Positions 55,168 through 64,000 of a DNA stretch of 64,000 bases are shown here, in pieces. Both the position numbers and the translations under genes were made by a program. The first letter of the stretch is position 1. Each line of letters opens with the position of its first letter. The DNA comes from Nocardioides silvaticus (GTDB taxonomy: Bacteria; Actinomycetota; Actinomycetes; Propionibacteriales; Nocardioidaceae): NCBI RefSeq assembly GCF_003160695.1, contig NZ_QGDD01000003.1:248001-312000 (forward strand), given 5' to 3'. Under the pieces are notes generated by a model. That model searched no databases, was not told the DNA's origin, and worked only from the letters and a program-made list of their open reading frames with translations.

Positions 55168-55793
55168 CAGCGCCCTCCTCGGACGGTCGGCATGGGCAGG
55201 TCCACCGAGCCGTACGGCGTGAGTCCCACCTCCTCCACCGGCGGGCCCTCGGCGGCGAGCCGGCGTACGGCGTCGTGCTCCTCGCCGCGCAGTGGCGGAA
55301 GAGTCGCGCACACGGCCTCGACGGCGCCGACCCAGCGGCTGCCGTCGTCGCGCAGCGCGAGCCGCAGCAGCTCCAGTCCTGCGCGGTGGTCGAGCAGCAG
55401 GGTGCGTCCGCGGTCGGGGACCGTCGCGGCGTACTCGAGGACCACGCAGAGGTGGTCGGGCAGCTCCGCCTCGTCCGGGACCAGGCCCGAGGATCGGTAG
55501 GTCTGCTTGAAGCGCAGCAGGGCGGTCCCGCGCTTGCGGGTGTCGCCGTGGGCGAAGTAGGTCAGGAACAGGTTGTGGCGACGACGGCCGTCGAAGGTAT
55601 CGACGTACGACGTCTGCAGCTCGTCCAGCGGACGGCCGCTGAGGTGGTCGGCGGTCCGCGCCAGCGGTCGGCCGAGCGGGTCGGGCAGCGTCAGGGCAGC
55701 ACGGCGGACGACGGGCAGGTCGGCGAGGAGCCGCTCGTCCGGGTAGCCGAGGAGGACCGACGCGCACTGCCAGGCGATCTGGTCAGGACCCAT
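55167..55793 (-). CDS. narJ: Nitrate reductase assembly chaperone NarJ (208 aa)
   Basis: All-helical chaperone needed to insert the molybdenum cofactor into NarG before membrane attachment. The opening (ASVLLGYPDERLLADLPVVRRAAL) and YVDTFDGRRRHNLFLTYFAHGDTRKRGTALLRFKQTYRSSGL are the conserved NarJ segment. It overlaps both neighbours (narH, narI) by 1 nt. Confidence 0.93.
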   Translation of the reverse strand: MGPDQIAWQCASVLLGYPDERLLADLPVVRRAALTLPDPLGRPLARTADHLSGRPLDELQTSYVDTFDGRRRHNLFLTYFAHGDTRKRGTALLRFKQTYRSSGLVPDEAELPDHLCVVLEYAATVPDRGRTLLLDHRAGLELLRLALRDDGSRWVGAVEAVCATLPPLRGEEHDAVRRLAAEGPPVEEVGLTPYGSVDLPMPTVRGGR

Positions 55794-57439
55794 CAGTCGT
55801 CCTTCCGTGGCGGGAACAGCCCCTCGGGCGCGCCCTTGCCGTCCCAGTTGAGCAGGTTCACCCGGGCCGCCTTGTCGTCCGGCGCGGCGATCGTGTCGGA
55901 GGTCTGCCGGTCCTGGAGCATCCGGAAGTTCTCGACCGCCAGCGGAGTCAGGCTGCCCGATCCCTCACCGAAGATCTCGGGGTTGCCGCCGCCGTACTCC
56001 GAGACCGAGCACTCGGTGGCGATCTCCTCCAGCGCGTGCGCCTGCTCGGCGTGGGCCGGCGGGATGACGTAGCGCTCGTCGTACTTCGCGAGGGCGAGCA
56101 GCCGGTACATGTCGTACATCTGCTCCTCGGTCATGCCCACCGCCGCCGGTATCGAGCCGTCCGGGTCACGGCCGAGGTTGATGTCGCGCATGTAGGCACG
56201 CATCGCGGCCAGCTGCTTGAGCACGCGGTCGACGGGAGCGACGTCCCCGGCCGTGAACAGCTCGGCGAGGTACTCGATCGGGATCCGCAGGGCGTCGATG
56301 GCGGCGAACAGGTTGTCCGGGTCCTCCGCGTCCTCGCCGGTGTCGCGGACGACGTCGACCACGGGTGAGAGGGGCGGGATGTACCAGACCATTGGCATCG
56401 TGCGGTACTCCGGGTGCAGCGGCAGTGCGACCCGGTACTCGTTGATGAGCGCGTGGATCGGCGACCGTTGCGCGGCGACCACCCAGTCGTGCGGGATGCC
56501 GTCGCGCTCCGCCGCACGCACCACCTCGGGGTCGTTCGGGTCGAGCAGCACCGAGCGCTGGGCCTCGTAGAGATCCTCGTCGTCCGGCGTGGAGGCGGCC
56601 TCGAGGACCCGGTCGGCGTCGTACAGGACCAGGCCGATGTAGCGCAGCCTGCCGACGCAGGTCTCCGAGCAGACCGTCGGCAGGCCGACCTCCACCCGCG
56701 GGAAGCAGAACGTGCACTTCTCGGCCTTGCCGGTGCGGTGGTTGAAGTAGACCTTCTTGTACGGACAGCCGGAGACGCACATCCGCCAGCCGCGGCACCG
56801 GTCCTGGTCGACCAGCACGATGCCGTCCTCGGCGCGCTTGTAGATCGCGCCGCTGGGACACGACGCCGCGCAGGACGGGTTGAGGCAGTGCTCGCAGATC
56901 CGCGGCAGGTAGAACATGAAGGCGTCCTCGAAGGACCGCTTGACATCGGTGGACACCTTCTGCAGCACCGGGTCGTGCCGGAAGGACGCCTCGGAGCCGC
57001 CGAGGTTGTCGTCCCAGTTGGCCGACCAGGTGATCTTCGTGTCCTTGCCCGAGATCAGCGACTTCGGCCGCGCCACCGGGGTGTGTTCCTGCGCCGGTGC
57101 GTCGGTGAGCGTGGCGTAGTCGTAGGTCCACGGCTCGTAGTAGTCCTGGATGGACGGGAGCTTGGGGTTGGAGAAGATCGTCGCCAGCTTCTTCAGCCGG
57201 CCGCCCGCCCGCAGCTTCAACCGGCCGCGGCGGTTGAGCGTCCAGCCGCCCTGCCACTCCTGCTGGTCCTCGTAGCGGCGCGGATAGCCCTGCCCGGGGC
57301 GGGTCTCGACGTTGTTGAACCAGACGTACTCGGTGCCGGTCCGGTTGGTCCAGGCCTGCTTGCAGGTCACCGAGCAGGTGTGGCACCCGATGCACTTGTC
57401 GAGGTTCATCACCATCGCCATCTGCGCCATGACCTTCAC
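55793..57439 (-). CDS. narH: Nitrate reductase beta subunit (548 aa)
   Basis: Four Fe-S centres. Cluster cysteines appear as C16, C19, C22, C26 (CIGCHTCSVTC), a second group in CEHCLNPSCAASCPSGAI, a third in CRGWRMCVSGCPYKK (Trp replaces one Cys, as in NarH) and a fourth in CTFCFPRVEVGLPTVCSETC. It carries electrons from NarI to NarG. Start GTG 57439 overlaps the narG stop (GTGA). Confidence 0.95.
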   Translation of the reverse strand: MKVMAQMAMVMNLDKCIGCHTCSVTCKQAWTNRTGTEYVWFNNVETRPGQGYPRRYEDQQEWQGGWTLNRRGRLKLRAGGRLKKLATIFSNPKLPSIQDYYEPWTYDYATLTDAPAQEHTPVARPKSLISGKDTKITWSANWDDNLGGSEASFRHDPVLQKVSTDVKRSFEDAFMFYLPRICEHCLNPSCAASCPSGAIYKRAEDGIVLVDQDRCRGWRMCVSGCPYKKVYFNHRTGKAEKCTFCFPRVEVGLPTVCSETCVGRLRYIGLVLYDADRVLEAASTPDDEDLYEAQRSVLLDPNDPEVVRAAERDGIPHDWVVAAQRSPIHALINEYRVALPLHPEYRTMPMVWYIPPLSPVVDVVRDTGEDAEDPDNLFAAIDALRIPIEYLAELFTAGDVAPVDRVLKQLAAMRAYMRDINLGRDPDGSIPAAVGMTEEQMYDMYRLLALAKYDERYVIPPAHAEQAHALEEIATECSVSEYGGGNPEIFGEGSGSLTPLAVENFRMLQDRQTSDTIAAPDDKAARVNLLNWDGKGAPEGLFPPRKDD

Positions 57440-60400
57440 GAGTAGGTCACCTCCTGCGACCGTTTCCGGATCACGGTCACCTCGTCGCGTTGGTTGCCCG
57501 TCGGTCCGAGGTAGTTGAAGGCGAAGGACAGCTGGGCGTAGCCGCCGATCAGGTGGCTGGGCTTGATCAGCAGCCGGGTCAACGAGTTGTGGATGCCGCC
57601 CCGGGTGCCCGACGTCTCGCTCAGGGGTACGTCGATGAGCCGGTCCTGCGCATGGTGCATGTAGACCGTCCCCTCGGGCATCCGGTGCGACACGATCGCT
57701 CGCGCGACGACGACGCCGTTGCGGTTGACCGCCTCGATCCAGTCGTTGTCGGCGACGCCGACCTTGGCCGCGTCCGCCTCGCTCATCCAGATCGTCTGCC
57801 CGCCTCGCGAGAGCGACAGCATGAACAGGTTGTCCTGGTACTCCGAGTGGATCGACCACTTGTTGTGCGGGGTCAGGTAGCGCACGGTGACACCGAGCTC
57901 ACCGACGTCACCGACCTCGGGCTCCCCGAACAGGGCCCCCATGTTCAGCGGCGGCCGGTAGACGGGCAGGCCCTCCCCCAGCTCGGTCATCCAATCGTGG
58001 TCGAGGTAGAAGCTCTGCCGGCCGGTCAGCGTGTGCCAGGGCTTGAGCCGCTCGACGTTGATGGTGAACGGGCTGTACCGGCGGCCTCCGGTCTCCGACC
58101 CCGACCACTCGGGCGAGGTGATGACCGGCTGGGGCGCCGCCTGCGTGTCGGCGAAGGTGATCTGCTTGCCCTCGTGCTCGGCCGCGAGGTCGTGAAGCCG
58201 GGTGCCGGTGCGCCGCTCGAGGGTCTTGAACCCCTGCACCGCGAGGTGCCCGTTGGTGGTCCCGGACAGGGCGAGGATCGACTCGCACACGTGCACGTCG
58301 CGCTCCAGCGACGGCCGCCCGTCCGCCGCGCCGCCCCGCACCGCTCCGTTCCGGGCGCGCAGCTCGTCGAGCGAGGCCGAGACGTCGTACGTAATGCCCT
58401 TGGTGGTGGCGCCGAGGGTGTCGAGCAGCGGTCCGACCGCGGCGTACTTGTCCGCGACGGCGCCGTAGTCGCGCTCGACCTCCACCAGTCGCGGCATCGT
58501 CCGGCCGGGCACCGGCTCGCACTCGCCGAGCTTCCAGTCCCGCACCCGACCGTGGGGGTTGGCCATCGCTTCGGGAGTGTCGTGTGTGAGCGGCGCGGCG
58601 ACCACGTCCCGGCGGACGCCGAGTCGAGGCCCGGCAAGCTCGGAGAACTTTCTCGCGATCGCCTGCCACGCGTCCCAGTCCGTCCGGGTCTGCCAGGGCG
58701 GCGCGATCGCGGGGTTGAAGGAGTGCACGAACGGGTGCATGTCGGTCGTGCTCAGGTCGTGCTTCTCGTACCAGGTCGCCGCCGGGAGGACGACGTCGGA
58801 GTAGATCGTGGTCGAGGTCTGCCGGAAGTCCAGCGACAGCAGAAGGTCGAGCTTGCCCTCGGGCGCCTCCTCGACCCAGTCCACGTCGCGGGGGCGCCGG
58901 TCCTCGGGCGTCTCCGTCGCCCGGACCGAGGAGGTGGTGCCGAGCAGGTGCTTGAGGAAGTACTCGTTGCCCTTGGCCGACGAGCCGAGCAGGTTGGCCC
59001 GCCACACAGCGAGGACGCGCGGATGGTTCTCCGGCGCGTCCGGGTTCTCGCCGGCGAACCGCAGGCTGCCGTCCTCGAGGCCGGCGACGACGTGCTCGGC
59101 GACCGGCCGGCCCGCGGCCGCGGCCTCGTCGCAGAGGTCGAGGGGGTTCCTGTCGAAGGTGGGATAGGACGGCATCCAGCCCATCCGGGCGCTCTTGGCC
59201 AGGACGTCGGCCGTGCTGAGCCCGGCGAGCTGCCCGCCCGCCGTGGCGGCCGAGAGCGTGTCGGCGGAGAAGTGGTCGTACCGGAACTGGTCGGTGTTGA
59301 GGTACCAGTAGGCGGTCTGGATCATGTTCCGCGGCGGGCGGCTCCAGTCCAGGGCGTTGGCGAGGTGCAGGTGGCCGGTGACGGGGCGGACCTTCTCCTG
59401 GCCGACGTAGTGCGCCCAGCCGCCGCCGTTCACGCCCTGGCACCCGGTCAGCGTGGTCAGTGCGAGGAACGCGCGGTAGATGGTGTCCGAGTGGAACCAG
59501 TGGTTGGTGCCGGCCCCCATGAGGATCATCGACCGGCCTTTGGACTCCTCGGCGTTGCGCGCGAACTCGCGGGCGATCCGGCGAGCGGCTTGGGCCGGGA
59601 CCCCGGTGATCGGCTCCTGCCACTCCGGCGTGTAGCCCGCGTAGCGGGCGCGCATCAGCTCGTAGACCGTGGTGACGACGTGCTCGCCGACCCGCCGCAC
59701 CGGGATCTCCGTAGTGGCCTCACCGGGACTGCCGTCGACCTCGCCGAACAGGGGCAGGGTCACGGTCGCCTGCTCGGTGCCGTCAAGGGCGAGAACCGGT
59801 TCGACGTCGCCCAGGTCGAGGTTCCAACGGCCGGCACCGCTCTCGCCGAAGCGGTGGCCCAGCGTCCCGTTCGGCACCACCGGCTGACCGGTGCGGGCGT
59901 CCAGGAGGACCGTCTTGAACGCTGCGTTCTCCTGCTCTTCGATCGAGCTCGTCGAGACCGCCAGATCCTCGGCCGTAAGGAACTTCCCGGGCTTGCCGTC
60001 CTCGATCCGCACCAAGAACGGCAGGTCGGTGTACTTCCGCGCGTAGTCGAGGAAGTACGGCGTCGCGCGCTCCGCGTAGAACTCCTCGAGGATGACCTGG
60101 CCCATCGCCAGCGCGAGCGCGCCGTCGGTGCCCGGACGGACGGCGAGCCACTCGTCGGCGAACTTCACGTTGTCGGCGTAATCGGGTGACACCACGACGA
60201 CCTTCTGCCCGCGATAGCGCGCCTCGGCCATCCAGTGTGCGTCGGGTGTCCGGGTGACGGGCACGTTGGAGCCCCACATGACCAGGTAGCTCGCGTCCCA
60301 CCAGTCGCCGGACTCCGGCACGTCGGTCTGGTCGCCGAACACCTGGGGGGACGCGACCGGCAGGTCGGCGTACCAGTCGTAGAACGAGAGCATCGAGCCG

Positions 60401-61068
60401 CCGACGAGGTGGGTGAACCTCGCGCCCGAGGCGTGGGAGACCATCGACATCGCGGGGATCGGAGAGAACCCGGCCACCCGGTCCGGCCCCCACTTCGCGA
60501 TCGTGTGGACGTAGGCCGCGGCGATCATCTCGGTGGCCTCGTCCCAGGAGGCGCGGACCAGTCCGCCCTTGCCGCGCGCGGACTTGTAGGCCTTCGCCCG
60601 GCCCGGGTGGTCGACCACGTGCGCCCACGCCTTCACCGGGTCGCCGCCGTGCTGCGCCTTCCCCTCGCGGTACATCTGCAGGAGGGTGCCGCGGACGTAG
60701 GGGTAGCGGATCCGGGTCGGCGAGTAGGTGTACCAGGAGAAGGCCGCGCCGCGCGGGCAGCCGCGCGGCTCGTAGTCCGGACGGTCGGGACCGGCCGAGG
60801 GGTAGTCGGTCTGCTGGGTCTCCCAGGTGATGATCCCGTCCTTGACGTAGACCTTCCACGAGCAGGACCCGGTGCAGTTGACGCCGTGGGTGGAGCGCAC
60901 CACCTTGTCGTGGCTCCAGCGGTCGCGGTAGAAATCGTCGGCCTCGCGGCCGCCGCGCTTGGTCAGCGAGCGCAGGTCCGGCGACACTTCGCCTCGGGTG
61001 AAGTAGCGACGGGTCCTGACCAGGGCGTCGACGAGAGGCGAGTCCAGGCCGGGGTCCTGAAGGGTCAC
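57436..61068 (-). CDS. narG: Nitrate reductase alpha subunit (1210 aa)
   Basis: Mo-bis-MGD catalytic subunit reducing nitrate to nitrite on the cytoplasmic side. The FS0 cluster ligands H61, C65, C69 and C104 match the H-x3-C-x3-C-x34-C spacing of E. coli NarG. The segment PDYADNVKFADEWLAVRPGTDGALALAMG is the cofactor region. The frame runs unbroken into narK and beyond (to 62607), but GTG 61068 overlaps the narK stop (GTGA) with AGGAA ahead. No Tat signal, as is normal for NarG. Confidence 0.96.
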   Translation of the reverse strand: MTLQDPGLDSPLVDALVRTRRYFTRGEVSPDLRSLTKRGGREADDFYRDRWSHDKVVRSTHGVNCTGSCSWKVYVKDGIITWETQQTDYPSAGPDRPDYEPRGCPRGAAFSWYTYSPTRIRYPYVRGTLLQMYREGKAQHGGDPVKAWAHVVDHPGRAKAYKSARGKGGLVRASWDEATEMIAAAYVHTIAKWGPDRVAGFSPIPAMSMVSHASGARFTHLVGGSMLSFYDWYADLPVASPQVFGDQTDVPESGDWWDASYLVMWGSNVPVTRTPDAHWMAEARYRGQKVVVVSPDYADNVKFADEWLAVRPGTDGALALAMGQVILEEFYAERATPYFLDYARKYTDLPFLVRIEDGKPGKFLTAEDLAVSTSSIEEQENAAFKTVLLDARTGQPVVPNGTLGHRFGESGAGRWNLDLGDVEPVLALDGTEQATVTLPLFGEVDGSPGEATTEIPVRRVGEHVVTTVYELMRARYAGYTPEWQEPITGVPAQAARRIAREFARNAEESKGRSMILMGAGTNHWFHSDTIYRAFLALTTLTGCQGVNGGGWAHYVGQEKVRPVTGHLHLANALDWSRPPRNMIQTAYWYLNTDQFRYDHFSADTLSAATAGGQLAGLSTADVLAKSARMGWMPSYPTFDRNPLDLCDEAAAAGRPVAEHVVAGLEDGSLRFAGENPDAPENHPRVLAVWRANLLGSSAKGNEYFLKHLLGTTSSVRATETPEDRRPRDVDWVEEAPEGKLDLLLSLDFRQTSTTIYSDVVLPAATWYEKHDLSTTDMHPFVHSFNPAIAPPWQTRTDWDAWQAIARKFSELAGPRLGVRRDVVAAPLTHDTPEAMANPHGRVRDWKLGECEPVPGRTMPRLVEVERDYGAVADKYAAVGPLLDTLGATTKGITYDVSASLDELRARNGAVRGGAADGRPSLERDVHVCESILALSGTTNGHLAVQGFKTLERRTGTRLHDLAAEHEGKQITFADTQAAPQPVITSPEWSGSETGGRRYSPFTINVERLKPWHTLTGRQSFYLDHDWMTELGEGLPVYRPPLNMGALFGEPEVGDVGELGVTVRYLTPHNKWSIHSEYQDNLFMLSLSRGGQTIWMSEADAAKVGVADNDWIEAVNRNGVVVARAIVSHRMPEGTVYMHHAQDRLIDVPLSETSGTRGGIHNSLTRLLIKPSHLIGGYAQLSFAFNYLGPTGNQRDEVTVIRKRSQEVTYS

Positions 61069-62348
61069 GTGGTGGTTCCTCCTGCGGCGAGTCGGCGGAC
61101 GGTGGTCAGCGTGAGGAGCAGGGCGAATGCGGCAGTGATCGAGAGCAGCCAGAGCCCGATCGCGTAGGAGTCGGTGCGCCCGTAGACGTAACCCATGAGC
61201 AACGGCGGCGCGAACCCGCCGAGCCCACCGGCGGCGCCGACCAGGCCGGTCACCCCGCCGACGCGGGACAGCTCGGTCACCCGGGCGATGAGCGCGAACG
61301 TGGCGCCGCTCCCGGCGCCGAGCGCCGCGGCCATCGCGAGGAACGCGATCGTGCCGAGGTGCTCGAGGATCGGGGTCTCGGCGGCCACGGCGGCGCCCGC
61401 GACGACCACCGCGTAGCCGGCCGCGAGGACCTTCACCGGTCCGAGCTTGTCGGACAGCCACCCACCGACCGGGCGCATCACGACCGCGACCACGACGAAC
61501 CCGGCCATCCGGTTCGCCGCGTCGGCGGGATCGAGCTCCCACGCGGTCTTGAGGTAGGCGGGCAGGTAGACCGAGAACGCGACGTACCCGCCGAAGGACA
61601 CGGCGTAGAGCAGGCACGCCTGCCAGGTGATCGGCAGCCGCGCGTTCGCGGCCAGCCTGCCGACGAGGCTTCCCTGCGGGACCGAGCGGCCGGGTGCGTC
61701 CCGGAGCACCGACCAGGCGACCACGGCGTAGACCGCCAGCGCAGCGGCGGTGAGCAGGAAGGGCACGGTCTCGCCGACGTTCTCGTAGAGCCTGACCGTC
61801 GTCAGCGCGCTGATCGCGGTCCCGACCATGCCGGCGCCGAAGACCCCGACGGCCAGCCCTCGCCGCTCGGGCGGGAACCACGCATTGACGAACGGCACCC
61901 CGACAGCGAACGCCGTACCGCCGATGCCGAGGAAGAACCCGGCGACCAGCAGGCCGACATAGGAGTCCTGCCCGAGCAGCCCGATGTAGAGGACCGGCAC
62001 GATCGTTGCCGCCGAGACCAGCGGGAACATGATCCGTGCGCCGTACTTGTCGGTCAGTGCGCCGATCGGGATCCGGCCGAGGGCTCCGACGATCACCGGC
62101 ACCGCGACCAGCAGTGCCACGTCGGACTCGGATATGTCGCCGAGTCGACCGCTCGAGCGGTACAGCGGCCCGAGGGGACTGAGCAGCGCCCAGGCCCAGA
62201 AGTTCACGGCGAAGCCGATCGTGGCCAGGGTCAGCATCAGGTACGGCGACCGGCCAGAAGTCGCACTGCCCGACTCCGACACCTTCGAACCCAGGCCCGA
62301 GCTTGTGTTCACCGACCTCGACCTCCTTGTCGTGGCTGTCCCCACCAT
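61065..62348 (-). CDS. narK: NarK-type nitrate/nitrite transporter (427 aa)
   Basis: A 12-TM MFS protein of the nitrate/nitrite porter family: FAVNFWAWALLSPLGPLY, GRIPIGALTDKYGARIMFPLVS and the second-half GGYVAFSVYLPAYLKTAW, GGWLSDKLGPVKVL. It imports nitrate and/or exports nitrite. The frame extends to 62582, but ATG 62348 has GCAGGAG 8 nt ahead and sits after the DevR-like box at 62457. It leads narK-narG-narH-narJ-narI-cupin. Confidence 0.93.
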   Translation of the reverse strand: MVGTATTRRSRSVNTSSGLGSKVSESGSATSGRSPYLMLTLATIGFAVNFWAWALLSPLGPLYRSSGRLGDISESDVALLVAVPVIVGALGRIPIGALTDKYGARIMFPLVSAATIVPVLYIGLLGQDSYVGLLVAGFFLGIGGTAFAVGVPFVNAWFPPERRGLAVGVFGAGMVGTAISALTTVRLYENVGETVPFLLTAAALAVYAVVAWSVLRDAPGRSVPQGSLVGRLAANARLPITWQACLLYAVSFGGYVAFSVYLPAYLKTAWELDPADAANRMAGFVVVAVVMRPVGGWLSDKLGPVKVLAAGYAVVVAGAAVAAETPILEHLGTIAFLAMAAALGAGSGATFALIARVTELSRVGGVTGLVGAAGGLGGFAPPLLMGYVYGRTDSYAIGLWLLSITAAFALLLTLTTVRRLAAGGTTT

Positions 62349-62659
62349 GCCAGACACTCCTGCGTCCTGTTGACCCGCACGCGCCGGACCTCGGCACTCC
62401 GTCCACCCTCGCCGACGCGGGTTCCGCAGAGCACGGTCCGCAGACCCTGGCACCGAGGGACGAAAGACCCACGGGTCTGCCGCTCCGTACCTCTGCGCAA
62501 CAAGCACGACCGGCGAGAGCACCTCGGTGGAAGTTCTCCTGCCGACTGCCGTCCTCGATGGGATCTCTTCCGGCTGCGGCACCGAAAGCGTTGAGGAAGA
62601 TAAACACCCGTCGCAGCGGGAAGGACGTCCCGTTGCCGTGACATCCCTACCCTTGTCAG
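62349..62659. other. Divergent intergenic region narK / glycosyltransferase (311 bp)
   Basis: No gene is seen. It contains the narK DevR-like box (62457-62470), an overlapping perfect inverted repeat AGACCC-AC-GGGTCT at 62465-62478, and a lower-GC stretch near 62560-62615 before the glycosyltransferase start. Confidence 0.5.
62457..62470. promoter_or_regulatory. DevR-like box ahead of narK-narGHJI
   Basis: GGGACGAAAGACCC, 108 nt before the narK ATG on the minus strand. It overlaps the inverted repeat at 62465-62478. Confidence 0.65.
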
Positions 62660-64000
62660 ATGCGAAAACACCCCCGTGCCGCCGGGTTGCTGATCCTCGG
62701 CACCGCCATCGTGGCCGCGGCCGTGCTGGCGACGGCGGCCGCGCGAGTGCCGGCCGACGTACTGGTGGACGTGGGGTCGTGGGACCTGATCGGCCACTTC
62801 CAGGTCGTCTACGACGCGAGCGTGCCTTCCACCGCCATCCTCCTCGGGGCGATCGGCCTGGCCGCCCTGGCCGCGTGGACCGTCGCCTCCCTGGAGCGGT
62901 GGGTCACCAACCGCTCGCGCCGTAGCGACGTGCAGACGCGGGCCCCGCTCGCGCCGAAGCTGGTGATGGCCGCGACGCGCGGCGAGTTCGCCGGCCCGAT
63001 CACCATCACCGTGCTCATCCCTGCGCACAACGAGGAGGCCTGTCTCGGCGCGACGATCGCGTCGCTCCGCAACCAGACGCGGCCGCCTGAGCGCATCATC
63101 GTCGTCGCGGACAACTGCACCGACCACACCGTCGACATCGCCCACGCGGCGGGCGTCGAGGTCCTCGAGACCGTCGCCAACCGCGACAAGAAGGCCGGCG
63201 GGCTCAACCAGGCGCTCGGCCAGGTCCTGCCCAGCTGCGGGGAGAACGACCTCGTCATGGTGATGGACGCCGACACGACCCTCGGCAGCGGGTTCCTCGA
63301 GCACGCCGCAGCGAGGATGACGGCCGACCGCGCCCTGATGGCGATCGGCGGCCTCTTCTACGGCGAGCCTGGCGGGGGCCTGCTCGAGCAGTTCCAGCGC
63401 AACGAGTACACCCGCTACGCCCGCGACCTCCGCCGCCGCCGCGGGCTCGTGCTCGTGCTGACCGGGACCGCCTCGATCTTCCGTCCGCGGGCGTTGCGCG
63501 CCGTCGCGGCGGAGCGCGGGCGCCTGCTGCCGGGCGTCCCCGGCCAGTACTTCGACACGCTCGCGCTCACCGAGGACAACGAGATCACGCTCGCCCTGAA
63601 GTCCCTCGGCGGCCTGGTCCTCTCCCCGGCCGCCTGCACGGTCGTCACCGAGGTCATGCCGACCTGGCGCGCGCTGTGGGTGCAGCGGCTGCGGTGGCAG
63701 CGCGGTGCGGTGGAGAACCTCGGCGCCTACGGCTTGCGCGCCCAGACCTGGCGGTACTGGCTCCAGCAGCTGGGCATCGGGTACGGCGCGCTGGCGCTGA
63801 CCGGCTACCTCGGGCTGATGGTCGTGACCGCACTCGCCCTCGACACGATGATCTGGTTTCCCTTCTGGCTCGGGGTCGGCGCCGTCTTCGCCGTCGAGCG
63901 CACCCTCACCGTCTGGCGCGGCGGCTGGAAGGCTCGCCTGCTCGCCGTGACCATCCTTCCCGAGCTCGCCTACTCCTTCTTCCTGGCCGTCGTCTGGGTC
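62660..64000 (+). CDS. Family 2 glycosyltransferase, membrane-bound, 3' end outside window
   Basis: An uninterrupted frame of 447 codons to the window end. Two N-terminal hydrophobic segments (residues ~8-28 and ~57-75) precede the catalytic domain. GT2 processive motifs are intact: PAHNEE 121-126, DADT 203-206, TEDNE 304-308 and QRLRW 342-346 (QxxRW). Further TM helices begin near residue 372. It resembles poly-N-acetylglucosamine or cellulose-synthase-like enzymes, so it may build an exopolysaccharide. No Shine-Dalgarno precedes the ATG at 62660, which may be leaderless. Confidence 0.82.
   Translation, partial: MRKHPRAAGLLILGTAIVAAAVLATAAARVPADVLVDVGSWDLIGHFQVVYDASVPSTAILLGAIGLAALAAWTVASLERWVTNRSRRSDVQTRAPLAPKLVMAATRGEFAGPITITVLIPAHNEEACLGATIASLRNQTRPPERIIVVADNCTDHTVDIAHAAGVEVLETVANRDKKAGGLNQALGQVLPSCGENDLVMVMDADTTLGSGFLEHAAARMTADRALMAIGGLFYGEPGGGLLEQFQRNEYTRYARDLRRRRGLVLVLTGTASIFRPRALRAVAAERGRLLPGVPGQYFDTLALTEDNEITLALKSLGGLVLSPAACTVVTEVMPTWRALWVQRLRWQRGAVENLGAYGLRAQTWRYWLQQLGIGYGALALTGYLGLMVVTALALDTMIWFPFWLGVGAVFAVERTLTVWRGGWKARLLAVTILPELAYSFFLAVVWV

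Noticed and set aside
57436-62607. A single minus-strand 1723-codon frame spanning narG and most of narK
   Set aside because: It is one reading frame running through narK in the wrong frame; the real narG begins at GTG 61068 and narK has its own clean frame.

Overview
The window is GC-rich DNA (roughly 70% by eye) with dense genes, many 4-nt start/stop overlaps and frequent GTG starts. It also carries ANTAR, DevR/DevS, Acg-type nitroreductase, fused CydDC and NarGHJI genes. Together these point to an actinobacterium, and the gene style resembles Nocardioides or relatives. The genus is inferred from gene content only. I saw no tRNA, rRNA, CRISPR array, transposase or phage gene.

Region 1 (1-18 kb) looks like general stress and housekeeping content. 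It holds a PAS-ANTAR regulator end, a heme-oxygenase-like/CDGSH/DUF72 trio, a CynX-type MFS gene, DUF3140 and DUF2945 genes, a cation/proton antiporter, a DJ-1/PfpI protein, a double VOC protein, a sodium/solute symporter with a small membrane partner, a TetR-sulfotransferase pair with a divergent quinone oxidoreductase, an FAD oxidoreductase, a large catalase and an M20 peptidase. Several genes here are preceded by GNNT-N15/16-GGGTAY, the pattern of SigB-type stress promoters in actinobacteria.

Region 2 (18-62.5 kb) is a large hypoxia/redox island. About a dozen 14-bp near-palindromes of the type GGGAC-N4-GTCCC, which resemble the DevR (DosR) box, lie mostly 35-110 bp before start codons. 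The cognate two-component system, devS-devR, lies inside the island (36989-39398). In order the island has cytochrome bd oxidase cydAB with fused cydDC; an Acg-like nitroreductase; acetate kinase; phosphoketolase, a flavodoxin and a CtpF-like P-type ATPase; a CBS-BON protein and a short MgtE; a DoxX-like protein; a PAS-PAS-GGDEF-EAL protein; a flavin-binding split-barrel protein; devSR; a second Acg-like protein; universal stress proteins; a GNAT/ADP-forming acyl-CoA synthetase; the arginine deiminase operon arcA-arcB-arcC, divergent from a YfcC-type carrier; a second split-barrel protein with two unknown membrane proteins; and narK-narGHJI plus a cupin gene.

Read together, Region 2 gives the cell a high-affinity oxidase, nitrate respiration and three possible ATP-yielding substrate-level phosphorylations: acetyl phosphate to acetate, acetyl-CoA to acetate, and carbamoyl phosphate to carbamate. 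It adds stress proteins and ion transport, all apparently wired to one oxygen/redox sensor. This resembles the M. tuberculosis dormancy regulon but is physically clustered and has more energy metabolism.

A short decayed stretch (about 53.4-54.1 kb) separates the Usp operon from the nar operon. The window ends inside a family 2 glycosyltransferase gene.
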